From the NCBI GenBank assembly GCA_963710275.1, contig CAVPZS010000012.1:434001-498000 (forward strand): a DNA stretch of 64,000 nt. The letters are read 5' to 3'. The stretch is from Rhodoblastus sp963710275. GTDB lineage: Bacteria > Pseudomonadota > Alphaproteobacteria > Rhizobiales > Beijerinckiaceae. The stretch's first letter is position 1, and each line of letters opens with the position of its first letter. Positions 17,366 through 25,488 of this stretch are shown one piece after another. The position numbers and the translations under genes were made by a program. Below the pieces are notes generated by a model. That model made no database searches. It saw nothing but the letters and a program-made list of their open reading frames with translations, and was not told the DNA's origin.

Positions 17366-18127
17366 TCAGAGCCCTTCGCGGGCGACGAGATAGGCGACTT
17401 CCGTCCGGCTTCGCGCGTTCAGCTTCTTCATGATATTGCGCACGTGCACCTTCACCGTGCTTTCGCACATCTTCAGTTCATAGGCGATCGCCTTGTTGGC
17501 GTTGCCCTTGCGCAGCGCTGCGATCACCGCGGCCTGTCGTTTGGTGAAGGTCACGCCGCCGACGCGCCCTGCCGGCGTGAATTCGCGTGGGGGCGCGACG
17601 TCCCGCGGCGACGCGCGCGTTGTTTCCGCAATTGCGCCCATGGGCGCGAACACCCCGCCATTGCACACCATGCGCACCGCCTTGACGATGACATCCATGG
17701 TGAAATTGGTCGAAACGTAGCCCCGGACGCCGCTTCGCAATATGGCGTCGACGCCGTCGTCGTCCTCGAGGTCGGACAGCACGAACAGCGGCGCGCAGTC
17801 CTTGTGTTGGGTCATTCGGCGAATGTTTTCGCGCAGGCGTCCATGGTCCGGCGATTGCGCGTGAACCAGGATGATCAGGGAGGCGCAAACATTGGCGCCG
17901 GCGTCGAGCCAGTCTTCGACGGTCGCGAAGGCCAGGACCCGCGCCGCGATCGCGAAGCTGAGATATTGGGAAAAACATTCGCGATACATGGCCCGGCGGT
18001 CGATCAGGACGATCGTCGTCTCGTTCGCTTGCCGCTCCCAGGCCGCGTTGTTTTCCTGCGCGATGCGGCAATCGCGTTCAGCGACCGCCCGGCTGCTGAC
18101 GGTCAGATTTTGCCGGTAGTCGTCCAC
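17366..18127 (-). CDS. LuxR-family regulator with degenerate receiver domain
   Basis: 253 residues. Residues 37-155 look like a response-regulator receiver (TIVLIDRRAMYRECFSQYL at strand 1; LFVLSDLEDDDGVDAILRSGVRGYV; VIVKAVRMVCNGG). The strand-3 position that should hold the phosphorylated Asp reads LIILVHAQSPD and has no Asp at that place. Residues 188-250 are a LuxR-type HTH (FTKRQAAVIAALRKGNANKAIAYELKMCESTVKVHVRNIMKKL). It probably binds DNA independently of phosphorylation or responds to another signal. It ends the polysaccharide locus on the minus strand and is a natural candidate to control it. Confidence 0.88.
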   Translation of the reverse strand: MDDYRQNLTVSSRAVAERDCRIAQENNAAWERQANETTIVLIDRRAMYRECFSQYLSFAIAARVLAFATVEDWLDAGANVCASLIILVHAQSPDHGRLRENIRRMTQHKDCAPLFVLSDLEDDDGVDAILRSGVRGYVSTNFTMDVIVKAVRMVCNGGVFAPMGAIAETTRASPRDVAPPREFTPAGRVGGVTFTKRQAAVIAALRKGNANKAIAYELKMCESTVKVHVRNIMKKLNARSRTEVAYLVAREGL

Positions 18128-18226
18128 GGTCCACCCCCGAGCGGCTATCGCTCCTGTTAACGCGAATGATCGAAAGCGGTTGCGTTTACAAATGCTGCGC
18201 GCCCTCGTCCTGCGTCGGCGAGGTCG

Positions 18227-19423
18227 TCATGACCAGACGCGCGCAAGGACCCTTCTCGCCTCGTTGGTGTGCGCCTCCGTGAGGCGGCCGAACGAGAAGG
18301 CGAAGAATACGGACAGGGCAAACACGCCCGCGAATATCGAAAGCGAATGAAAGCTCAAGGAATTGAAGGCGATGGCTGGGCTTGGCGAATTGTTCAGCCA
18401 GCAGAGCAGCAAGTGCATGAGCGGCGCGTGCGCGATGTACAGGCTGAAGGAAAAGCCGGCGAGCGCTGCGTGGGCCCGTGCGTGTTTTCCTTGTGCGGCC
18501 ACGTTCGAGGTCATCGTCGCGACGATCAGGTTGGCGAAGCAGAGCGCGATCATGAGGGCATGCGCATAGCGAAGATAAGGCGCCGTATATGGGTAGGTGA
18601 CGACGAGCAAAATTGTCAGGATCAAGGTTGGCGCCTTCGCGCGCATGAGGGGAGCCTTCGCGAAGCGGGCCAGGACGCCGATCAGCCACAAGGCCATCAG
18701 GGCGACGATCTTGAAGTTGGCGATTGCAATCACGGCCAGAGCGCCGCTGCCGACGATCGCCGCGCTGACGCGCGTGCGCCCGTCGCCGTTCAGCGCCGCC
18801 AGCAAGCATCCGAACAGCACATAATACCAGACTTCGTTGGCCAGGCTCCAGAGCACGGAGTTGCTGCCGGCGGTCGGGACAAAAATCGTCTGCAGGCAAA
18901 GAAGGTTGCCGATGATGGTGGTTGCGGCATAGGAGGCGCCGGTTTCGTGTCCGGCGTCATGGGAGAGACCATAGGCGTGGACGCGAATGGCGTCGAACAC
19001 CAGGCCGACCACGAGCGCCGGAATCAACACGGTATAAATCCTGGCGACGCGATGGGACGCGTATCTCTTCAGCGTGAACCGCCCACGCTGCAGGTCGGCG
19101 ATTGCTCCGCCGCCGACAAGGAAGCCGCTGATGACGAAAAACACGAAGACGGCCTGCTGGCCGCAAGAGGCCAGAGCCAGAAACAGCTGTCCGGACAAGC
19201 CGCGGTAAATGGTTTCCGTCGTCGATGGATCAGGAAAGAGATTGACCCGGAGATGGTAGATCAGCACCAACGCCGCGGACAGCCATCTGGATATGTCGAG
19301 CGTTTCTGATACGGCAGGGTTCAGCTTGATCGCAGGATATGCCGCCAAGAGCCGTTCGACCCTGTCGAAAGCGACGCGCTTCCCCTCGGCGACAAATGCG
19401 GCGGGCTTGATGATCTCATCCAT
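18227..19423 (-). CDS. Acyltransferase 3 family membrane protein
   Basis: 398 residues with about ten membrane helices. Family features include LIYHLRVN near the first helix (the conserved His), FFVISGFLVGGG, LKRYASHRVARIYTVLIPAL and VLWSLANEVWYYVLFG. Members (OafA, ExoZ types) O-acetylate or O-acylate sugars of surface polysaccharides at the inner membrane. It begins 6 bases after the stop of the TPP-enzyme gene and is the last gene of the polysaccharide operon. Confidence 0.88.
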   Translation of the reverse strand: MDEIIKPAAFVAEGKRVAFDRVERLLAAYPAIKLNPAVSETLDISRWLSAALVLIYHLRVNLFPDPSTTETIYRGLSGQLFLALASCGQQAVFVFFVISGFLVGGGAIADLQRGRFTLKRYASHRVARIYTVLIPALVVGLVFDAIRVHAYGLSHDAGHETGASYAATTIIGNLLCLQTIFVPTAGSNSVLWSLANEVWYYVLFGCLLAALNGDGRTRVSAAIVGSGALAVIAIANFKIVALMALWLIGVLARFAKAPLMRAKAPTLILTILLVVTYPYTAPYLRYAHALMIALCFANLIVATMTSNVAAQGKHARAHAALAGFSFSLYIAHAPLMHLLLCWLNNSPSPAIAFNSLSFHSLSIFAGVFALSVFFAFSFGRLTEAHTNEARRVLARVWS

Positions 19424-19429
19424 TGCCGG

Positions 19430-21118
19430 TCAGCCCGCAGCTTCGAGCGCGGCCGCGCGCACGCCCGAAAGCGTCGCGCTCGGCGTGATCGCGTCCGGGT
19501 CGACCTTGACATGCAGGATCGAGGGTTTGCCCGCGCCCACGCATCTTTCGAATGCGGCCGCGAAATCCGCAGTCGTCTCGACGGTTTCGCCGTGGCCGCC
19601 AAACGCGCGCGCATAGGCGGCGAAGTCGGGATTGCGCAACTCCGTCGCGCAGACGCGTCCGGGATAGCGCCGCTCCTGATGCATGCGGATCGTGCCGTAC
19701 ATGCCATTGTCGATCACGACGACGACGATGGGCAGATCATATTGCACGGCCGTCGCGAATTCCTGTCCGTTCATCAGGAAGTCGCCGTCGCCGCAGAAGC
19801 ACACCACGGGACGGTCGGGATAGAGCCGTTTTGCGCCGACCGCTGCGGGCAGGCCGTAGCCCATGGAGCCGGAGACCGGGCCAAGCTGGCCCCCGAACTG
19901 CTGGAACCGCAGGAAACGCCCCACCCAGAGCGCGAAGTTTCCGGCGCCGTTGGCGACGACAGTGTCGGGCGAGAGCCGGTCCCGCAACCAGACCATGATT
20001 TCGCTCAACTGCGCCGCTCCCGGCGCAAGCGCCGGCGGCCTGGTCCATTCGAGATAGTCTTCGCGCGCGGCTTTTCGTTCCGCGGCCCACGGCGCAGGCC
20101 TGGGCGGCGCCAGCTTTTCCAGGCTGGCGGCGAAGGCGTCGGGCGTGGCGACAATAGCGAGGTCCGGGCTGTAGACACGGCCGATCTCGCCCGCGTCAGC
20201 GTGGACATGCACAAATTTCTGGCGCGGTTTCGGAATGTCGAACAGCTGGTAGCCTTGCGAGGGTATGTCGCCCATCCGCCCGCCGATCAGCAGGATCAGG
20301 TCGGATTGCTCGATGCGTCGCCGCAGCTTCGGGTTGACGCCGATCGCGAGTTCGCCGGCGTAACAGGGATGCTGGTTGGGGATCAGCGTGGTGCGGCGGA
20401 ACGAGGCGACCGCCGGCAGGTCGAAGCGTTCAATGAAGCGGGTGATGGCCGCCGCGCCTTCCTGGCTCCAGCCGGAGCCTCCCACGATCGCGATGGGCCG
20501 CTCGGCGGCGCCGAGCAGGCTGTGGAAGGCCGCGAGCTGCGCCGGTCCGGGCCAGATTTCCACCTGATGCGCCCGGGGCGCGTCGACGGCCACGGCCGCT
20601 TCCGTCAGCATGTCCTCCGGCAAGGCGAGGACGACCGGACCCGGGCGGCCCTGCAGCGCGACGTGAAAGGCGCGGGACACCATTTCGGGAATGCGCCTGG
20701 CGTCATCGATCTGCGCCGCCCATTTCGCAGTCGATCCGAAGAATGCGGAATAATCCATTTCCTGGAACGCGCCGCGCCCGCTCACGCCGCGCGCGACCTG
20801 GCCGATGAAGAGGATCAGCGGCGTGCTCGCCTGATCGGCGATATGGATCGCGTGGGCGGCGTTGGTCGCGCCGGGACCGCGGGTGACGAAGAACACGCCC
20901 GGCCGTCCGGTCAGGCGCGCGGCCGCCTCGGCCATGATTCCGGCGCCGGTCTCCTGCCTGCACACGGTCAGCGCGATCGGCGCGTCGTGCAGCGCGTCCA
21001 GCACGGCGAGATAGGACTCGCCGGGCACGCAGAAGACGTGGTCGACGCCTTGCCGGACAAGCTGGTCGACGAGGATCTGTCCGCCGGTGCGGAGTTTGAC
21101 ATTCGCTGTCATGTTCAC
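19430..21118 (-). CDS. Thiamine-pyrophosphate enzyme, acetolactate synthase-like
   Basis: 562 residues with the three-domain layout of acetolactate synthase/benzoylformate decarboxylase enzymes: the N-terminal TPP domain with the cofactor Glu (VCRQETGAGIMAEAAARLTG), the central domain, and the C-terminal TPP/Mg site (GDGDFLMNGQEFATAVQ, then DNGMYGTIRMHQ). Its place in a polysaccharide operon suggests a keto-acid or keto-sugar precursor role rather than branched-chain synthesis; no IlvH-type small subunit is adjacent. The start could also be Met3. The LysM gene upstream ends 19 bases before it. Confidence 0.8.
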   Translation of the reverse strand: MNMTANVKLRTGGQILVDQLVRQGVDHVFCVPGESYLAVLDALHDAPIALTVCRQETGAGIMAEAAARLTGRPGVFFVTRGPGATNAAHAIHIADQASTPLILFIGQVARGVSGRGAFQEMDYSAFFGSTAKWAAQIDDARRIPEMVSRAFHVALQGRPGPVVLALPEDMLTEAAVAVDAPRAHQVEIWPGPAQLAAFHSLLGAAERPIAIVGGSGWSQEGAAAITRFIERFDLPAVASFRRTTLIPNQHPCYAGELAIGVNPKLRRRIEQSDLILLIGGRMGDIPSQGYQLFDIPKPRQKFVHVHADAGEIGRVYSPDLAIVATPDAFAASLEKLAPPRPAPWAAERKAAREDYLEWTRPPALAPGAAQLSEIMVWLRDRLSPDTVVANGAGNFALWVGRFLRFQQFGGQLGPVSGSMGYGLPAAVGAKRLYPDRPVVCFCGDGDFLMNGQEFATAVQYDLPIVVVVIDNGMYGTIRMHQERRYPGRVCATELRNPDFAAYARAFGGHGETVETTADFAAAFERCVGAGKPSILHVKVDPDAITPSATLSGVRAAALEAAG

Positions 21119-21137
21119 GGGAGCGTTCTCGTCGTTT

Positions 21138-21785
21138 TTACGGAATGGTCAGTTCCTGGCCGGGATAGATCAGGTTCGGGTCGTGGATCTTCGCCGCGTT
21201 GGCGCGAAAGATCGTGGAGTAGAACTTCCCATTTCCGAGCCTGATGCGGCTCAGTCCCCACAGCGTGTCGCCGCGCGCCACGGTGGCCGTCGCGGCGCCG
21301 GCGGGATCGGTCGCCACGACTGGAGCGACGGCGCCGGTCGCCGATGACGGACGCGAGATCGCGAAGCTCCAGGCGTCGCTCTCCATTCCGGCACCGTTGC
21401 CGGCGGAAGGCGCGCTCCGCAGCGACAGCTTGTGCTCGCCGGCTTCGAGCCGCGGCGGAAGGAAGACGAATTCTCCCGATTTCGGGTCGGCCGTCGTCTC
21501 CGCCAGGGGAACGCCCTGGTCGAGCAGCGTGACCTTTGCGCCCGGCTCGGTTCGCCCGGCGATCACCACGTCGCCGTTCGGCAAGATGCGGACGATGTCC
21601 GCGCTCAAGCTCCGCGCGGGAACAGCCGCCGGCTCCGGCGCGCGCGCCGGCGCCGGCTCGGAGAAATTCGCTGGCGTCGAAGGCGGCGGCGGAAGCCGCG
21701 CTGACCACCAGCCGGCCAGGGCCGTGAGGCAAACGACGCCGCCGAGGGCCGCCATTTGCGCCTGCGCGAGGGATTTGCCGTTCAT
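21138..21785 (-). CDS. Membrane-anchored LysM-domain protein
   Basis: 215 residues. An N-terminal hydrophobic segment (AALGGVVCLTALAGWW) works as membrane anchor or signal, followed by a Pro/Ala-rich linker (about 30-60), an Ig-like beta domain (about 60-135: VRILPNGDVVIAGRTEPGAKVTLLDQG), and a C-terminal LysM domain (about 165-215: ARGDTLWGLSRIRLGNG to DPNLIYPGQELTIP). LysM binds peptidoglycan GlcNAc. It may tether the export machinery to the cell wall. It lies between the deacetylase and the TPP enzyme in one operon. Confidence 0.85.
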   Translation of the reverse strand: MNGKSLAQAQMAALGGVVCLTALAGWWSARLPPPPSTPANFSEPAPARAPEPAAVPARSLSADIVRILPNGDVVIAGRTEPGAKVTLLDQGVPLAETTADPKSGEFVFLPPRLEAGEHKLSLRSAPSAGNGAGMESDAWSFAISRPSSATGAVAPVVATDPAGAATATVARGDTLWGLSRIRLGNGKFYSTIFRANAAKIHDPNLIYPGQELTIP

Positions 21786-21813
21786 CTCTCCCTCCCGTGA
21801 AGTGTCCCGTCTG

Positions 21814-22890
21814 TCAGCTCGCCCTGAGCAGGCCGCCCGTCCGGGAGGCGAGAGCCATTGGCAGGCCGGACACCAGGGCGTCGATCATACCCTGCCGCTG
21901 GAAATGTCCGTTGATCGGGACGCGCGGCAGGTTGGCCAGGCTTTCTTCGGCGGCCGAGGACAGGAGGCCCCTGCGCGTCGTGACGGCGGTCGCGAAGCCG
22001 GCCTGGCGGGCCAGGCTGAATTCGCGCTCGCCGCAGGAATCCGCTCCCCCATAGGGAAAGGACAGATGGCGGGCGTGGAGGCCGAGCCTTTCGCGGATCG
22101 CGTCGCGCGGTTCGCAGATTTCGCGTCGTGCGGCGGCCTCGTCGAGTTCGGCCAGTTTGGGATGGCTGTGAGTGTGGACGCCGATTTCGCATCCGGGAAT
22201 TTCAGAGAGGTCACGCAACTCCGACCAGTCGAGATAAAGTCCGCGCGTCAGGGCCCGCGTGTCGATTGCGGCCTGCGCGGCGAGCGAGCGGCACAGGTCG
22301 GCCCGTCGGCCTTCCGACGCGCGCCACAGCAGGTCGCGCAATTCGATCGCCGCGCGGCGCTTGGACGCGGACGAAGAGCAGTTGAAGCTTCGTTTGCCCT
22401 CGGCCAATTCCACCACCAGCGCGGAGGCGACGGACACCGCGCGCTCCACCACATGCCACCAGGGCGCGACCGTTCCGTCGGTGAATCCTGTCGTGACATA
22501 GACGGTGAAGGGCGCGCCATAGCGCATCAGGATCGGCGCCGCATGGATCAGGTTGTCGCGGCAGCCGTCGTCGAAGGTCAGCGCGGCGAAGCGCCGGGGC
22601 GGCAATGCGCCCGCCACCCGGTCCGCGGCCTCGTCCATGGAAACGAGTTCGTAGCCATGCGCGGACAGGCTGCCGAGGAGGTGCGACAGGGTTTCCGGCG
22701 TGATCGTGATGCCCCTGTTGCAGCCGAGGTCGCTGTCGTTCCTAGGCCTGACATGATGCAGCATCAGGATCAGGCCGGCATGGCCCAGGCTGGCGCGCTC
22801 GCGGATTTCGGGCCGTCCCAGCAGGGCGAGCGCGCAACCGAAGGCGAAGTTCCTGGCGCTTTCCGAAGCGCTTTTTCCAAATGCGATCAT
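21814..22890 (-). CDS. Polysaccharide deacetylase (NodB-type)
   Basis: 358 residues from ATG 22890, which overlaps the stop of the preceding gene as ATGA. The carbohydrate esterase 4 motifs are present: TFDDGCRDN (motif 1), HTHSHPKL (metal-binding His pair, motif 2) and SFPYGGADS (motif 3). LILMLHHVRPRND near the N-terminus is typical of deacetylases found in exopolysaccharide loci. It would remove N- or O-acetyl groups from the nascent or lipid-linked polymer. A longer upstream reading in the same frame only shadows the neighbouring gene. Confidence 0.9.
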   Translation of the reverse strand: MIAFGKSASESARNFAFGCALALLGRPEIRERASLGHAGLILMLHHVRPRNDSDLGCNRGITITPETLSHLLGSLSAHGYELVSMDEAADRVAGALPPRRFAALTFDDGCRDNLIHAAPILMRYGAPFTVYVTTGFTDGTVAPWWHVVERAVSVASALVVELAEGKRSFNCSSSASKRRAAIELRDLLWRASEGRRADLCRSLAAQAAIDTRALTRGLYLDWSELRDLSEIPGCEIGVHTHSHPKLAELDEAAARREICEPRDAIRERLGLHARHLSFPYGGADSCGEREFSLARQAGFATAVTTRRGLLSSAAEESLANLPRVPINGHFQRQGMIDALVSGLPMALASRTGGLLRAS

Positions 22891-24262
22891 GGCGTCACCG
22901 AAGCTTTGCGAATGCGGGCCGCATCCAGGGCGATCGCCAGGAAGACGACCAGGGTCAGGAGAACGGTGTGCGAGACGCCTTCGACCTCGGTCATGCTGAG
23001 GACGAGGATATAGGGCAGCACGTAGCGGGTCAGCGACTGCGGGTCGGCGAGCCAGCGCCCGATCATCCGCAGATGCCACCAGACGAAGGGGATCGTGCCG
23101 ATCACGCCGACGACCAGCAAGGATTGCAGCCAGGTGTTGTGGGCTTCGACGCTGGCGTCCTTTGCGCCCCACCAGTCTCTGCTGAGGGTGAATTCCGCGG
23201 AGTCGAAGCCATGGCCCAGCAGCGGCGCATGCATGAACTTGTCCCAGACGAAGCCCCAGAGCTCAGTTCGCCCGGTCAGCGTCAGCACTTCGGAGGTATC
23301 GCCGGTCCGGCTGGCGCTGTCGAGCAGCGCCTGCAGCGGCGAATGCCCGATCGCGCCGAGAAGGAGCGTGGGAACGGCGATGGCGGTCGCGACGATCAGG
23401 ATCGCGCGGCTGTGGCGCAGGGCGACCGGCGCGGCGAAAGCGGCCAGCAGCGCGACCAGCGAGGTGCGGCTCTGCGTCGCCGCGATAATCCAGAAGCCGG
23501 CGAGGAGGAGCAGGCCCGTCAGGATGCGGCGCCCCTGGCCAGCGCGATCGGCGTCGCCAGGCAGAGGAAGGCCGAAACTTCCTTGGCGAGGATGTTGGGA
23601 TGGCTGGCGAGGCCCTGCAGCCGATCATCCATGGCGTCGTCGCCATTCGGCGGATCCCAGGCGACGTCCGGAATGAGGATGGTCGCGAAAACGTTCATGG
23701 CGAGGTAGGCGACCGCCGCTCCCACGATCACGCGCCAGAGCAGATCTTCCGGGAGGTCCGAGGCGACCGCGCAGGCGAAGAGCAGCGTGGCGAGGAGCCC
23801 GAGGGCGCCGGCCGCCGTATAGGCCGGGACCGGCGACCAGAGCGTGGAGGCGACCGCGACCAGGACGAAGGCAAGCGCCGGCCGCAGCACCGGGTCCTGC
23901 AGCAGGCTCGAGAAATGCCTCCACCGCGCCGCGGCGACGAGTTCCATCGCGGCCCACAGCGCCAGCTTGGCGCCATTTTGCGGGTTGAGGCTGGTGTCGC
24001 CGATCTCGTGCGACTGGAAGTTGATGTTCGGGACGACCAGGACGGCGGCCAGCAGCGTCGCCAGCGCCCAGGGTCGTCCTTTGCAGGCCTCGACCAGCCA
24101 CCAGACGCAGAGACCGCCGCCCGCGGCCGCCAGCGGCAGCATGGCGGCGCCCGGCCCGAGCGCGACGAGCGCGGCAAGCAAGATCGCCGACACCGCCGCG
24201 ACGACGGCGGCCGTGAGGCCGTAGCCTGCGTCCGCATCGAGCCTTTCCGCGCTGGCCGCCAT
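22887..24262 (-). CDS. O-antigen ligase/polymerase (Wzy/WaaL-like) membrane protein, one frameshift
   Basis: About 458 residues once a one-base gap near 23525 is restored: one frame gives the N-terminal 250 residues (24262 down) and another the rest. Many membrane helices are evident (AAVVAAVSAILLAALVALG onwards), and the conserved large periplasmic loop region GRTELWGFVWDKFMHAPLLGHGFDSAEF is typical of O-antigen ligase family proteins. The junction reads RGA[G]ILTGLLLLAGF if one G is added in a GG run, supporting a sequencing deletion. Likely polymerises repeat units of the exopolysaccharide at the inner membrane. Confidence 0.82.
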
Positions 24263-24288
24263 CGTCCCGGTCCCTCCGATCGAACGTT

Positions 24289-25488
24289 CTATTTCGCCAG
24301 CTCCGCAGCCTTTTCCGGATCGATATGGATATCGACGAGATCGCCGGGCTCGATTTCGGCGTCGTCATCCGCCTTGATTGACATCGGCGAGCCCCCCACG
24401 GTCCGGTGGATGACGACCTCCATGCTGGCGGAATGGCGCAACTGCGACTTGATCGCGCCGGTGTAGAGCAGCTTCTCGGCCGAGGCCTGCACGTCGAAGG
24501 CGATCTTCTCGCGCTCGACGACGCTGGCTTCCAATTCCTGGTTCAGGCGGTCGCGGCGCTCGTCGGCGAGCTTCTCCAGGTCATGGGCGGCGTTCGCGAG
24601 TTCGGCGTTGGTGGCGGCCAGCCGCGTCGTCACATCGGTCTGCTGCGCCTTGAGCATCGCCAGGCCGCGCCGCTCTTCCTCGATGCGGTTGATCGGCATC
24701 AGGCCCTTGGCGACATTGGCCGAGGTCCGCACGATCGCGCCCGCCTGGAAGTCCGCGGATTCGCCTTGCTGCTTCAGGCTCGCCGCCATGGCTATCGCGT
24801 GGCTGCGCAGGGCCTCGATCTTGTTTTTCTGGAACGACTGGAGCTTGTTCCATTCCTGCAGCCGGTCATTGAGCGCCCGCCGCTCGGCGCCCATGATCGC
24901 CATGACGACGGTATTGTCGGACGACTGCCCGGGGACCTCGAAGTCGTTGCGTCCGATGACCTCGGCGCGCAGGCTCGCGATCCTGATTTCGGCCCTCGCC
25001 AGGTCGATGAGCAGGGCCTGGTGCTTGCTTTGCAGGTCCGGCGCCAGCAGCAGCGGATTTTCGGTGCGGAAGCGCAGGGCGTCATAGCCGCCGGCCAGGG
25101 CCACCGCGACCCGAACGGTCAATCCCTTGCGATAGGGGATCGCGCCCGGGTGCGAGATGTCGCCGCTGATGAAGAATGGCCGATATTCCGCGATCTCGAC
25201 CGTGACCTGCGGATCGCGCATGGCGCCGGCCTGCACGAGATGGCGGGTGATCGAGGCGCGCAATTCGGCCAGCGACAGGCCCGCGGCCTTCAGGCCGCCG
25301 ACATAGGGGATGGCGATCTCGCCGTCGATGTTCACCGGCGTATGGCGCTTGAAGTCCGGCATGCCGAACACGTCGATTTCGACAATATCGCCGGTGTCGA
25401 GCTTGTAGGCCGATCCGGCCGCGCAGGACGCCGTCGTGGCGGCCAGCGCAAGCATTGCGGACAGGGCCCGCTGGTGCAGACGTTTCAT
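24289..25488 (-). CDS. Polysaccharide biosynthesis/export protein (Wza/ExoF-like)
   Basis: 399 residues from ATG 25488. Signal peptide (ALSAMLALAATTASCAAG) with a Cys near the cleavage point, so a lipoprotein is possible. The Poly_export domain follows (YKLDTGDIVEIDVFGMPDFKRHTPVNIDGEIAIPYVGGLKAAGLSLAELR), then an SLBB-like segment (YRPFFISGDISHPGAIPYRKGLTVRVAVALAGG), then a coiled coil (about 210-345), as in ExoF-type proteins, and a short C-terminal beta part (EIEPGDLVDIHIDPEK). It forms the periplasmic/outer-membrane export path. Its ATG overlaps the stop of the flippase-GH16 gene. Confidence 0.88.
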   Translation of the reverse strand: MKRLHQRALSAMLALAATTASCAAGSAYKLDTGDIVEIDVFGMPDFKRHTPVNIDGEIAIPYVGGLKAAGLSLAELRASITRHLVQAGAMRDPQVTVEIAEYRPFFISGDISHPGAIPYRKGLTVRVAVALAGGYDALRFRTENPLLLAPDLQSKHQALLIDLARAEIRIASLRAEVIGRNDFEVPGQSSDNTVVMAIMGAERRALNDRLQEWNKLQSFQKNKIEALRSHAIAMAASLKQQGESADFQAGAIVRTSANVAKGLMPINRIEEERRGLAMLKAQQTDVTTRLAATNAELANAAHDLEKLADERRDRLNQELEASVVEREKIAFDVQASAEKLLYTGAIKSQLRHSASMEVVIHRTVGGSPMSIKADDDAEIEPGDLVDIHIDPEKAAELAK

